A stretch of 64,000 nucleotides of DNA from JAGQPD01 sp020426865 (GTDB lineage Bacteria > Planctomycetota > Planctomycetia > Pirellulales > Pirellulaceae). The position numbers and the translations under genes are program-made. Of the stretch, positions 55,427 through 63,916 are shown piece after piece; position 1 is the first letter of the stretch; every line of letters starts with the position of its first letter. Location of the stretch: contig JAWKTN010000003.1 of the NCBI GenBank assembly GCA_041399065.1, positions 1,178,001 to 1,242,000 of the forward strand. The letters are read 5' to 3'. Under the pieces are notes generated by a model. It was not told the DNA's origin, searched no databases, and saw nothing but the letters and a program-made list of their open reading frames with translations.

Positions 55427-57064
55427 ATGGCCAAGAAAAAAGCCAAGACGGCTAAGAAGACCACCGCGACCGTTAAGAAAGCCAAGCGGAAGACCTCGAA
55501 GAAGGCGGAGCAGCCCAAGACCACGGCGCAGCAATTGTCATCGCTCATCAAGTCAGCACGCGACATCATGCGGAAGGACAAGGGCCTCAATGGCGACTTG
55601 GACCGGCTGCCGTTGCTGACCTGGATCATGTTTCTCAAGTTCCTGGACGACCGGGAAAAGCTCGAAGAGGCCCGCGCCGGGATCGCCGGCAAGAAATACA
55701 AGCCGGCCGTCGAAGCGCCGTACCGCTGGCGTGACTGGGCGGCCACTAACGACGGCATCACGGGCGACGAGCTCATCGCGTTTGTGAACCAGGACGAGGC
55801 TACCCGTCCCGACGGCAAACGCGGCCCCGGCCTCTTGGCCTATCTGCGGAGCCTGCGATCGACCAACGGCGACCGCCGCCGCGACGTGATCGCCACCGTG
55901 TTCGACGGCGTGATCAACCGCATGATCTCGGGTTACCTGCTGCGGGACGTCATTAATCTGGTCGACGGCATCCACTTCGATTCGTCCGAAGAAATCCACA
56001 CGCTGGCCCGGTTGTACGAGTCGATGCTCCGCGAAATGCGCGACGCGGCGGGCGACTCGGGCGAGTTCTACACGCCGCGGCCGGTCATTCAGTTCATGGT
56101 AACCGTGACCGACCCGCGTCTGGGCGAGGTCGTGCTCGACCCCGCATGCGGCACGGGCGGCTTCCTGGCCGAGGGGTTTGCGCACCTGGAATCGCAGTGC
56201 AACCGCGCCCAGGATCGCAAGGTCTTGCAGGAACGGAGCATCCTGGGGGGCGAAGCCAAACCGCTCCCCTACATGCTCTCGCAGATGAACCTGCTGCTGC
56301 ACGGCCTCGACGCGCCGGCGATCGAGTACGGCAACAGCTTGGCCGTGAAGATTACCGAGATCGGCGAGAAAGACCGCGTCGACGTCATCCTCACCAACCC
56401 GCCGTTCGGCGGCGAGGAGGAGGCCGGCATCCGTGGCAATTTTCCAGCGGACAAGCAGACCAGCGAAACCGCGCTCTTGTTCCTGCAGCTCATCATGCGG
56501 AAGCTGCGCAAGCCCAGCTCGTCGTCGCCCACAGGCGGCCGCGCTGCCATCGTCGTGCCCAACGGCACGCTGTTCGGCGACGGCGTCTGCGCTCGCATCA
56601 AGGAGGAGCTGCTCAAGGAGTTCAACCTCCACACGGTGGTGCGGCTCCCCAACGGCGTGTTCGCCCCCTACACGGCGATCCCCACGAACTTGTTGTTCTT
56701 CGACCGCTCCGGGCCGACCAAGGACATCTGGTACTACGAGCTCCCGTTGCCCGAGGGTCGACGCAGCTACACCAAGACCAAGCCGCTGGGGTTCGAAGAG
56801 TTCGCCGACTGCATCAAGTGGTTCCAGCTCAAGCGTCGCCGCGAGAACGACTTTGCCTGGCGGGTGTCGGCCGACGACGTGCTCCAGTACGACGACTCCG
56901 GCGCCCTGGTCGCCTGCAACCTCGACCTCAAGAACCCGAAGAGCGCCGAGGCGATGGAGCACCTGCCGCCCGAGCAATTGGCCGAAGACATCCTGGCCAA
57001 GGAGCGGCGGATCATCGAGATCATGGAAGAGATCAAGGCCGAACTGGCGGGAGGCGTGAAATGA
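55427..57064 (+). CDS. hsdM: Type I restriction enzyme, M subunit (N6-adenine methyltransferase)
   Basis: A 545-residue HsdM. Residues 1-30 are an unusual Lys/Ala/Thr-rich tail. The N-terminal helical domain (ARDIMRKDKGLNGDLDRLPLLTWIMFLKFLDDRE) is followed by the methylase core with the SAM motif DPACGTGGF (238-246) and catalytic NPPF (324-327). It methylates adenine in the target sequence together with HsdS. Its stop overlaps the DUF1016 gene by ATGA. Confidence 0.95.
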   Translation: MAKKKAKTAKKTTATVKKAKRKTSKKAEQPKTTAQQLSSLIKSARDIMRKDKGLNGDLDRLPLLTWIMFLKFLDDREKLEEARAGIAGKKYKPAVEAPYRWRDWAATNDGITGDELIAFVNQDEATRPDGKRGPGLLAYLRSLRSTNGDRRRDVIATVFDGVINRMISGYLLRDVINLVDGIHFDSSEEIHTLARLYESMLREMRDAAGDSGEFYTPRPVIQFMVTVTDPRLGEVVLDPACGTGGFLAEGFAHLESQCNRAQDRKVLQERSILGGEAKPLPYMLSQMNLLLHGLDAPAIEYGNSLAVKITEIGEKDRVDVILTNPPFGGEEEAGIRGNFPADKQTSETALLFLQLIMRKLRKPSSSSPTGGRAAIVVPNGTLFGDGVCARIKEELLKEFNLHTVVRLPNGVFAPYTAIPTNLLFFDRSGPTKDIWYYELPLPEGRRSYTKTKPLGFEEFADCIKWFQLKRRRENDFAWRVSADDVLQYDDSGALVACNLDLKNPKSAEAMEHLPPEQLAEDILAKERRIIEIMEEIKAELAGGVK

Positions 57065-58242
57065 GCGGCTCCGGCGCCATCACTCCGGCCGACTTCGCCG
57101 GCTTGCTGACCGACGTCAAAGGACGCATCCAGGCGTCCCAGACACGGGCCGTGCTGGCGGTCAGCGCCGAGCTCGTTCGCCTGTACTGGGACATAGGCCG
57201 GCTGATCGACCAGCGGCAGAAGCAGGAAGGTTGGGGCGCCGCGGTGATCCCCCGGCTGTCGGCCGAGTTGCGGAATGAACTGCCCGAACTCAAGGGTTTT
57301 TCGGAGCGGAACATCAAGTCCATGGTGGCGTTCTTCCGGGAATACTCCGACCCCGCGGCAATTGTGCAACAAGCTGTGGCACAATTGGCATCGCCCCAGA
57401 ATTTGCCACAACCTGTGGCCAAAACGAGGGCTGCCGAAAAAGTGCAACAGCCTGTTGCACAAATGGCCCCGGACTCCCTGCTGTGGCGAGTTCCGTGGGG
57501 CCACCATGTGCTGCTGATGGCCAAAGTAAAGGATCTCGACGCCCGCCGCTGGTACATGGAGCAGACGCTGGCCAACGGCTGGAGCCGCAACATCCTGACG
57601 GCGCAAATCCAGGCCAACGCCCATGCTCGGCACGGCCAGGCAGTGACCAACTTCGACCAATTGCTGCCCAGCCCTCAGTCGGACCTGGCGCAGCAGGCGC
57701 TCAAGGACCCCTACGTCTTCGACTTCCTCACGCTCACCGAACCGTTCCACGAGCGCGAGCTGGAAACCGAGCTGGTCCGACACCTGGAGAAGTTTTTGCT
57801 GGAACTCGGCCAGGGGTTCGCCTTCGTCGGTCGGCAGTACCGACTCTCGGTCAGCGACGAGGACTTCTACGTCGACCTGCTGTTCTACCACCTGCGGCTG
57901 CGGGCGTTCGTGGTGATCGACCTCAAGGTGGGGCCGTTCAAGCCCGAGTACGCCGGCAAGCTCAACTTCTACTGCAACGTGGTCAACGACCAGTTGCGGC
58001 ACGCCGACGATCAGCCGACCATCGGCCTGATCCTGTGCCAGACCAAGGACAACGTGCTGGCCGAGTACGCCATCGCGGGCATCGACAAGCCGATCGGCAT
58101 CTCCAGCTACGAGCTGACCCGCGCCCTGCCGGACAACCTGCAGTCCGCGCTGCCAACGGTCGAACAGATCGAAGCCGAACTGCAAGGCGCCGACGCGGCG
58201 GCCAAGCCTGCGAAGAAGCCACGCAAGGAGGCGGACAAATGA
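57061..58242 (+). CDS. DUF1016 (YhcG-type) PD-(D/E)xK nuclease-fold protein
   Basis: A 393-residue protein inserted between hsdM and hsdS, joined to both by ATGA overlaps. The N-terminal DUF1016 domain is clear (RIQASQTRAVLAVSAELVRLYWDIGRLIDQRQKQEGWGAAVIPRLSAELRNELPELKGFSERNIKSMVAFFREY). The C-terminal nuclease-like part has FVGRQYRLSVSDEDFYVDLLFYHLRLRAFVVIDLKVGPFKPEYAGKLNFY, with the D...DxK catalytic pattern. A repetitive linker with three VQQPVAQ-like units lies at residues 100-140. DUF1016 genes often occur inside type I operons and may add a nuclease or regulatory function. Confidence 0.9.
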   Translation: MSGSGAITPADFAGLLTDVKGRIQASQTRAVLAVSAELVRLYWDIGRLIDQRQKQEGWGAAVIPRLSAELRNELPELKGFSERNIKSMVAFFREYSDPAAIVQQAVAQLASPQNLPQPVAKTRAAEKVQQPVAQMAPDSLLWRVPWGHHVLLMAKVKDLDARRWYMEQTLANGWSRNILTAQIQANAHARHGQAVTNFDQLLPSPQSDLAQQALKDPYVFDFLTLTEPFHERELETELVRHLEKFLLELGQGFAFVGRQYRLSVSDEDFYVDLLFYHLRLRAFVVIDLKVGPFKPEYAGKLNFYCNVVNDQLRHADDQPTIGLILCQTKDNVLAEYAIAGIDKPIGISSYELTRALPDNLQSALPTVEQIEAELQGADAAAKPAKKPRKEADK

Positions 58243-59393
58243 GCACGAATGGATGGCCGATGACGCCGCTTGTGGAAATCGTTGACCCGGTACAGCGCCG
58301 CGTTGAAGTTCTGCCGGGGCAGTCGTATCGAACTCTGGGAGTCAAATGGTGGGGCGAAGGTGCCTACGAGCGAAAGACCATTGACGGGAGCGAGACTGCC
58401 GTCAAGACGTTGAACGAGGTCTGCGAAGACGACTTAATCATCAACAAGATATGGGTTCGCAACGGCTCTGTGGCGGTCGTGACCGGGGATGTTGCTGGTT
58501 GTGTCGGGTCGAATGAGTTTCCGACATTCGAGTGCCGACGACATCGAGTCCTACCGCGATGGCTGCATTGGTATTCAAAGACCAGAGAGCTTTGGCAGAA
58601 ATGTGACGCATTATCTCAGGGCAGTAGTGGCAAGAACCGCATTCGTCCCGAACGCTTCCTGACGATTGATGTGCCCCTCCCGCCGCTGGAGGAACAGCAG
58701 CGGATTGTGGCCCGGATTGATTACCTCGCGGAGAGGATTGAGGAGGTCCGCGATACGAGGCAGCTGGCCGATGACGAGACGCAAGCACTCCTGCGAAGCA
58801 GATTTTCACAGTTGGTGGAGTCAGCGCCGCGGCAGCGAATGGACGACGTTGCACCGCTCACACGGCGCAAGGCCGAGATTCGAGAGGGGGAGACTTACGC
58901 TGAGCTTGGTATCCGGTGCTTTGGAAACGGGACCTTTCACAAGCCGGCACTCGACTTTTTGTCGGTGGGCACGAAGAAGTTGTACAGCATTGAGCCCGGC
59001 GACTTGGTGTTCAGCAACGTGTTCGCTTGGGAGGGCGCCATCGCCGTCGCACAGCCGGAAGATGGCGGACGGTACGGCTCTCACCGGTTTATCACCTGTG
59101 TGCCCGAACCAGGTGTGGCGATCGCAGACTTCCTTTGCTTCTACTTCTTGACGCCGGAAGGAATGGAACAGATCGGCGAAGCCTCCCCGGGCGGTGCGGG
59201 ACGCAACAGGACGCTCGGCCTCAAGAAGCTCGCCGAGATGGAAGTTCCCGTGCCCGATTTTGAGCAACAACAAGAGTTTGCAGACTTGCTTCGGAAAGTA
59301 CGACAGATGCAGCGCGAGAAAGACGCGACGGCCGCGGAACTTGATGCATTTCTTCCCTCGATCCTCGACCGCGCATTCCGAGGGGAACTGTAA
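58239..59393 (+). CDS. hsdS: Type I restriction enzyme, S subunit
   Basis: A 384-residue HsdS starting in an ATGA overlap. Two target-recognition regions each end in a coiled-coil segment: VPLPPLEEQQRIVARIDYLAERIEEVRDTRQLADDETQALLRS after the first, and VPVPDFEQQQEFADLLRKVRQMQREKDATAAELDAFLPSILDRAF after the second. The sequence NRTLGLKKLAEMEVPVP is a typical HsdS C-terminal box. It selects the bipartite DNA target; the two regions differ, as expected for an asymmetric site. Confidence 0.92.
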   Translation: MSTNGWPMTPLVEIVDPVQRRVEVLPGQSYRTLGVKWWGEGAYERKTIDGSETAVKTLNEVCEDDLIINKIWVRNGSVAVVTGDVAGCVGSNEFPTFECRRHRVLPRWLHWYSKTRELWQKCDALSQGSSGKNRIRPERFLTIDVPLPPLEEQQRIVARIDYLAERIEEVRDTRQLADDETQALLRSRFSQLVESAPRQRMDDVAPLTRRKAEIREGETYAELGIRCFGNGTFHKPALDFLSVGTKKLYSIEPGDLVFSNVFAWEGAIAVAQPEDGGRYGSHRFITCVPEPGVAIADFLCFYFLTPEGMEQIGEASPGGAGRNRTLGLKKLAEMEVPVPDFEQQQEFADLLRKVRQMQREKDATAAELDAFLPSILDRAFRGEL

Positions 59394-59394
59394 C

Positions 59395-59769
59395 ATGGCC
59401 AAGAAGAAACCCCAGCAAAGTCAGTTTGGCCAAGTCCTCCGCGATGCACGCGAAGGCCGCTACAGCTTACGGTCGTTCGCCAAGATGGTGGGCGTCAGCC
59501 CCACTTACCTGTCGCAGGTCGAACAGGGAAACGTGCAGCCACCGACCGCGGATCGCGTGAAACGCATGGCCGAAGTACTCGGCGCCAACGCTGACGAGTG
59601 GATCGCGCTGGCAGGTCGCGTGCCAGAGGACTTGCCGGAGATCATCCACGAAGAACCAACCGAGTTCCCCGAGTTGCTCCGCGACGCACGCGGGCTGACA
59701 GCGGCGCAGCTGCAACAACTGCGAGAAGCGGCAAGAAAAATGAAGGAGGGTAACCAAGGCAATGGCTAG
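59395..59769 (+). CDS. XRE-family transcriptional regulator
   Basis: A 124-residue protein starting two bases after the hsdS stop with AGGGGAA seven bases upstream. The helix-turn-helix is QVLRDAREGRYSLRSFAKMVGVSPTYLSQVEQGNVQPPTADRVKRMAEVLGANADEWIAL (residues 13-72). A helical C-terminal part follows. Its stop overlaps the metallopeptidase gene by eight bases, the usual XRE-ImmA pair in which the peptidase inactivates the repressor. It probably controls the operon or a nearby promoter. Confidence 0.9.
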   Translation: MAKKKPQQSQFGQVLRDAREGRYSLRSFAKMVGVSPTYLSQVEQGNVQPPTADRVKRMAEVLGANADEWIALAGRVPEDLPEIIHEEPTEFPELLRDARGLTAAQLQQLREAARKMKEGNQGNG

Positions 59770-60520
59770 ACGAACACTGCAATCCAAGCCGAAGCTGCCG
59801 TACTTGACGGACAGCCACATCGAGGAAGAAGCCGCCTTGTTGCTGGCGGAGTTCGGTAACAAGCATGGACAAGTCTTGGCGCCGCCGATCCCCATCGACG
59901 ACATCGTCGACGTGTACCTGCGCTTGCGCATCGAAATGAACGACCTCCAGAACCTCTTTGGCGTTGGCGATGTCCACGGCGCATTATGGGTCAACCAGCG
60001 AAGGGTCGAAGTCGATATGAGCCTCGACCCGGAGGTGTTCCCAGCCATGCGCGGGCGCTACCACTTCACGCTGGCGCATGAGGCCGGCCACTGGCGCCTG
60101 CACCGGCGACTATTTCAGCGAAAGGCCAATCAGCTTTCGCTATTGCCAGAGGGCGCCGAGCGCCCCGAATACGTCTGCCGCTCGACCGACCGCAATCCCA
60201 TCGAGATTCAGGCCAACAAGTTCGCCGCCGCGCTGCTGATGCCGCGCGAGATGGTCAAGCGGGCCTGGCACGAACAGCACGGCGGCATGGACCCGATCTA
60301 CCTCGACGACCTGCGGGCGGTGCATCGCCAAATTCAGTCGTCTCAGCTTTTTCAGCGTTTCGGCTGCAAGCCAGACGACGACAAGGTCACGGACGAGGAG
60401 CTGCTGGCAGATGCTAGCAGGCCGCTCGCCGACATCTTCGAGGTGTCGCCCGACGCCATGCGCATCCGGCTCGAAGGCATGCAGTTCCTGCTCCGCAAGA
60501 AGGAGCCAACTCTGTTCTAG
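59762..60520 (+). CDS. ImmA/IrrE-type metallopeptidase
   Basis: A 252-residue protein. The zinc-peptidase motif HEAGH is at 106-110 (YHFTLAHEAGHWRLHRRLF), and the third ligand glutamate is likely in NPIEIQANKFAAALLMP. DDIVDVYLRLRIEMNDLQNLFGVGDVHGALWVNQRRVEVDMSLDPEVFPAMRGRYHF is a typical family segment. These enzymes cleave XRE repressors during stress or element induction. It overlaps the XRE gene and ends right at a clear terminator. Confidence 0.92.
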   Translation: MARRTLQSKPKLPYLTDSHIEEEAALLLAEFGNKHGQVLAPPIPIDDIVDVYLRLRIEMNDLQNLFGVGDVHGALWVNQRRVEVDMSLDPEVFPAMRGRYHFTLAHEAGHWRLHRRLFQRKANQLSLLPEGAERPEYVCRSTDRNPIEIQANKFAAALLMPREMVKRAWHEQHGGMDPIYLDDLRAVHRQIQSSQLFQRFGCKPDDDKVTDEELLADASRPLADIFEVSPDAMRIRLEGMQFLLRKKEPTLF

Positions 60521-60543
60521 CTGCACGCGCAGCTATTTTTTTA
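60519..60543 (+). terminator. Rho-independent terminator after the XRE-ImmA pair
   Basis: AGCTGC and GCAGCT form a 6-bp stem around a 4-base loop (60519-60534), followed by ATTTTTTTA. The stem begins inside the stop codon of the metallopeptidase gene. Confidence 0.85.
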
Positions 60544-60600
60544 CCCGCAGTGTTTCACGTTTACTGTGCGCGAGCACTGCCCAGCTAGGGAAGGTGACCC

Positions 60601-61779
60601 ATGGCATTCGATCTGAAAGCCCAACTCAAACGCCATGACAATGGACTGCTCCAGCAGCTGTTCGCCGAGCGCGAGGAACTGCTGGAAGTCGATTGGGACA
60701 ACCTGACGAAATGTCAGGTCGATCCCATCGTGGCCGCAATTCGCGAACTGCCAGCATCCAAGCGCCGGCAGATTCAGGTGCTGCTACAGAGCATCGCCAA
60801 GCTGGCCGACAACTGCGGCCTGAAGGTGATCCACGAAGAACTGTCACAGCGACATCCCAAGCTGGTGGCCACGTGGGGTGCGCTCAAGAACCGGCACGAC
60901 AAAGTGCTGTGGGTGTATCTGAACGCACTGGACGCCTTCAAGGAGGCAGCCGTGTTCGCCCGCGCCGACGCACTCAGCGTGTCGCGCTATTTCAATCGGT
61001 GGAGCCAGACGCAGTGCGACAGCTTTGAAGCGAGCCCAGAAAGGATCGAAGGATTTCAAGCAGCGCTGAAGTCGCACTACTCAAAGAGCGAGTTGCGTGG
61101 TGAACACTGTGAGGTTCATCACTACACGCGACTGAACGGCGACGAGTACTTCTTCGCGTACCTGCCCGATTGGCCGGACAATTTCATGGTGTTCAACGAC
61201 GACGGCGAACTGGAGACGTTGGACGTTCCTACGGCGTTCACCAATGTGTTTGTCTACGAGCCAGCATCGGGTGCGCTGGAGATGATCGCGAGCGGTGGCA
61301 ACTCCGTGCAGCAAGAGCTGCGCAAGATCTTCTACAAAGAGATGTGCAAGAAGAAGGTCGACGAAGCGGACCCCGACAAGCCCGAGTATCTGCTCGACCA
61401 TTTGCTTGACCCTGCTTTCAACTTCGAGACCGAATTGGCGGATCGCATTGACACGGTCACGGTCGCCAAGGTCCTGCTCATGCCGCTGGTCGAGTGCGGT
61501 GGGCTCGACGGTCTTCAGCCACGGTTTCGTAAAGGCATGCCCTGGGCCGATGCGCTTGCGATCATTGATGACCTGCTTGCTAGCCGCGATCTGAGCCGGT
61601 CCCAGGTCTGCGTTGACGAAATCTACCTGCGGCTACAGTTCCTCGGCGAAGACGACAAACGAGGGAAAACGCTGACGTTTCGTGTGACGCCGCGTTCCAG
61701 CAACCTCAAGTCGGTAGCTGACGAGGAATACCAGGCCATAGCTGAACGGTGCCTGCGCCGTTGGGAGGTGATTCAATGA
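60601..61779 (+). CDS. Unknown protein A of a two-gene unit
   Basis: A 392-residue protein with no recognised domain. The N-terminal half is helical (FDLKAQLKRHDNGLLQQLFAEREELLEVDWDNLTKCQVDPIVAAIREL). The middle contains a strand-rich part (EVHHYTRLNGDEYFFAYLPDWPDNFMVFNDDGELETLDVP, FVYEPASGALEMIASGGNS). A C-terminal helical region follows (LCRSQVCVDEIYLRLQFLGEDDKR-type). It starts 80 bases after the terminator and overlaps the next gene by ATGA, so the two are one translational unit. It may belong to the defence island, but there is no homology I can name. Confidence 0.7.
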   Translation: MAFDLKAQLKRHDNGLLQQLFAEREELLEVDWDNLTKCQVDPIVAAIRELPASKRRQIQVLLQSIAKLADNCGLKVIHEELSQRHPKLVATWGALKNRHDKVLWVYLNALDAFKEAAVFARADALSVSRYFNRWSQTQCDSFEASPERIEGFQAALKSHYSKSELRGEHCEVHHYTRLNGDEYFFAYLPDWPDNFMVFNDDGELETLDVPTAFTNVFVYEPASGALEMIASGGNSVQQELRKIFYKEMCKKKVDEADPDKPEYLLDHLLDPAFNFETELADRIDTVTVAKVLLMPLVECGGLDGLQPRFRKGMPWADALAIIDDLLASRDLSRSQVCVDEIYLRLQFLGEDDKRGKTLTFRVTPRSSNLKSVADEEYQAIAERCLRRWEVIQ

Positions 61780-62726
61780 TTGACCCGCTGCAACACCTAT
61801 GGCCCGCCGTGGAGGCCGTCTCGCCCGTGTTCGCGCGGGCGGCGGTCGTCCGCTGGCCGGCTGGCGCCAAAGACCAGTTGGTGGCCGCCAACCTGCTCAA
61901 GCCCCAGGGCTCAGCCACACGCATCCGCTGCCCGGAGTGCGGCCAGACCCACGTCGCTAAACCAGTGCCGCGCAAGCAGCCTGACGGCAGCGTGCGCTTC
62001 TACATCCCGTGTCCACAGCATCTCCGCGCCGAGGTGAAAGAACGCGACATCCAGCAGTGGGCCGCCAACATCGAAGGATTGGTCCACGCCCTGGCGGGTA
62101 CGATGGCCCTGAACGGGAAACCCAAGGCGCTGGCGGGCGATCGCGTGTGGCGCTGCGGCCGATGGACCGAGCAAGACGTGATGCGGGACGTGTTGTTCGC
62201 ACGCGGCCTCCGGCGGAAGGACGCCTTGCAGTTCCGTCGGGCGATCACGGGCGCCCACACTCCCATCGTACTTGTCGGCCACGAGGCGCCCGACGACGAC
62301 TTCTGGCAGGGTAGCGTCCCACCCATTCTGCGGCTCAGCGAGGTGGCAACGCTCGCCGACGGCAACCTAGCCATCGACGGCGCGCAAGCCCTCGGCTTAA
62401 TCCGCGCGACTGAGGTGCAGAACGCGAGTGCGAAGAAGCGAGAAGGTCAGAAACAGCGAGAGTCCGTCCGCCGGGTATTGAAGCAGGAGATCAAGTCGTT
62501 GGTCACCGAGGACAATCTGGTTGCGGCCTACAAGAAGTACGGCTCCTACAACAAAGCCGTCGATGGTCTTGCCGCTGAGGGCGTCGGCACCAACCGCTCA
62601 GCCATCGAGCGTGCCGTGAAGAAGCAAGGCGGGGCCAAAGCGGTCATGCGTCGCGACGACAGCGAGTCCGTCGTGCGCACTGTCTCGTCTCGCCGACGAG
62701 ACACCCCCATAAAAAAGCGAGATTGA
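61776..62726 (+). CDS. Unknown protein B with zinc-ribbon start and HTH-like end
   Basis: A 316-residue protein coupled to gene A by ATGA. A Cys cluster (RCPECGQTHVAKPVPRKQPDGSVRFYIPCPQHLR, residues 49-82) looks like a zinc ribbon. VMRDVLFARGLRRKDALQFRRAI is a helical segment. The C-terminal half (RESVRRVLKQEIKSLVTEDNLVAAYKKYGSYNKAVDGLAAEGVGTNRSAIERAVKKQGG) resembles a helix-turn-helix. A nucleic-acid-binding role is plausible. The tail is very basic. No family was recognised. Confidence 0.7.
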   Translation: MIDPLQHLWPAVEAVSPVFARAAVVRWPAGAKDQLVAANLLKPQGSATRIRCPECGQTHVAKPVPRKQPDGSVRFYIPCPQHLRAEVKERDIQQWAANIEGLVHALAGTMALNGKPKALAGDRVWRCGRWTEQDVMRDVLFARGLRRKDALQFRRAITGAHTPIVLVGHEAPDDDFWQGSVPPILRLSEVATLADGNLAIDGAQALGLIRATEVQNASAKKREGQKQRESVRRVLKQEIKSLVTEDNLVAAYKKYGSYNKAVDGLAAEGVGTNRSAIERAVKKQGGAKAVMRRDDSESVVRTVSSRRRDTPIKKRD

Positions 62727-62926
62727 TGTAAGTCGTTGAGATGCCAGCGTTTCTGATCGCACAAGTGCCGCTGTCTCAGCTGCGCACTTTCGTCAGGCGA
62801 GACACCGCAGCTGCCGGTTAGCCGTGAGGCACATAACCCGGCAGTCGAAATCGCTCGTGTGGATTCCGTGGCTGAGTCGCCACGGCGCGAAGCGTCCGCC
62901 CGCATCTGGGCACTGCGTGGTTCGCA

Positions 62927-62943
62927 GCCTCCGGTCCGGAGGC
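62927..62943 (+). promoter_or_regulatory. Shine-Dalgarno-sequestering hairpin before the sigma factor gene
   Basis: GCCTCC and GGAGGC enclose the loop GGTCC; the stem can extend to eight pairs. GGAGG is the Shine-Dalgarno of the sigma gene whose ATG is at 62948, four bases after the hairpin. The four T residues after the stem could also make it a weak terminator. Confidence 0.6.
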
Positions 62944-62947
62944 TTTT

Positions 62948-63532
62948 ATGCGCAGTTCCCAACGGAACGACTTTGTACTGACGGACTATGCCCGCACCCT
63001 CATCCGCTTCAAGGCCCGCCAGCTCTGCCGGCTGCACGGATTCAGCCGGTCGGACGAGGAGGAGTTGCAACAGGACCTGTGGGTGGCTGTCGTCAAGCAG
63101 GCTGGCAACTTTGACCCGCAGCGGTCCTCGCTCGACACGTTCATCGACCGGGTCGTGAACACCCAGGTGGCGATGATCCTCCGCGAGCGGCGCCGCAAGA
63201 AGCGCGCCGAGGGGTTCCAGGCGTCGTCGCTCGACGAGTCCAAGCCGGGCGCCGACTGTAGCGAACCTCAATCGGCGAAGCTCACCGACGAAGACCTGGC
63301 CCGTCGCCTCGGCATTGTCCGTGTCGGCGCCACGGAACGCCGGGAGACCGCCGAGGCGGTCGAAGCGGCGCTCAACGAGTTGCCCGAAGACCTGCGCGAC
63401 GTCTGCCGTCGCGTGATGGAGGGCAGCATCTTGTCGGCCGCCCGCGACGGGCAAACCTCTCGGCGCCAGGTCCGCAATGCGCTGGCGCAGGCGCGTCCCT
63501 TCTTCGAGCGAGCCGGGCTCGGCGTGGAGTAA
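62948..63532 (+). CDS. RNA polymerase sigma-70-like (ECF-like) factor
   Basis: A 194-residue protein with sigma region 2 (DYARTLIRFKARQLCRLHGFSRSDEEELQQDLWVAVVKQAGNFDPQRSSLDTFIDRVVNTQVAMILRERRRKKR). A variable linker and region 4 follow (VEAALNELPEDLRDVCRRVMEGSILSAARDGQTSRRQVRNALAQARPFFE). Region 2 is divergent. Such small factors travel with recombinase elements in planctomycetes and could direct transcription of element genes. Its start codon is under the hairpin at 62927-62943. A small gene follows 81 bases downstream. Confidence 0.85.
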   Translation: MRSSQRNDFVLTDYARTLIRFKARQLCRLHGFSRSDEEELQQDLWVAVVKQAGNFDPQRSSLDTFIDRVVNTQVAMILRERRRKKRAEGFQASSLDESKPGADCSEPQSAKLTDEDLARRLGIVRVGATERRETAEAVEAALNELPEDLRDVCRRVMEGSILSAARDGQTSRRQVRNALAQARPFFERAGLGVE

Positions 63533-63613
63533 ATCGCCGGACAGCGCTACCAGCCGCGGCATAGGTATCCAACGCGGTTGTTAAACGCCACGGGGCATCT
63601 TGGGAGCGTCGCT

Positions 63614-63916
63614 ATGAGCAATACCTACCGATTCGAGTTTCAGGAAGAGGTGGAGCTCGTGGACGCTGAGATGTCTCTGCATCTGGCGATGTATGCAGTC
63701 GAAGGCCTGTACGGCGCGGCCCGCGTCCGACTCGACGTTGGATACCACGTTGAAGAAGCGGGCCGCGTCATCACCGTTGACGGCAGCAGCGAGGTTGGCG
63801 AGGCGATTGTCCGCGTCTTCGCCAACCTGCTGCTGCGTGAATTCGGTGAGGAGGCCTTTCACGTGCGTCGCGTCGTTCCATGCCCGGCCCCCAGGACGGA
63901 AGGGCGGGCAGCATGA
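63614..63916 (+). CDS. Small hypothetical protein downstream of the sigma factor
   Basis: A 100-residue protein starting MSNTYRFEFQEEVELVDAEMSLHLAMYAVEGLYGAARVRLDVGYHV. GGGAG is eight bases before the ATG at 63614. The alternation of strands and helices (EAGRVITVDGSSEVGEAIVRVFANLLLREFGEEAFHVRRVV) suggests a compact alpha/beta fold. No family was recognised. It overlaps the next gene by ATGA, so it is probably part of the sigma operon. Confidence 0.65.
   Translation: MSNTYRFEFQEEVELVDAEMSLHLAMYAVEGLYGAARVRLDVGYHVEEAGRVITVDGSSEVGEAIVRVFANLLLREFGEEAFHVRRVVPCPAPRTEGRAA

Noticed and set aside
55553..56977. Long minus-strand frame opposite hsdM (474 codons)
   Set aside because: Mirror of the hsdM coding sequence; no start signal and no domain.
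56146..57060. Plus-strand upstream extension of the DUF1016 frame through hsdM
   Set aside because: It is a shifted reading of hsdM rich in Arg/Ala/Pro; the true start is the ATGA overlap at 57061.
56767..58185. Long minus-strand frame opposite the DUF1016 gene (472 codons)
   Set aside because: Mirror frame in GC-rich DNA; the DUF1016 protein on the plus strand explains the sequence.
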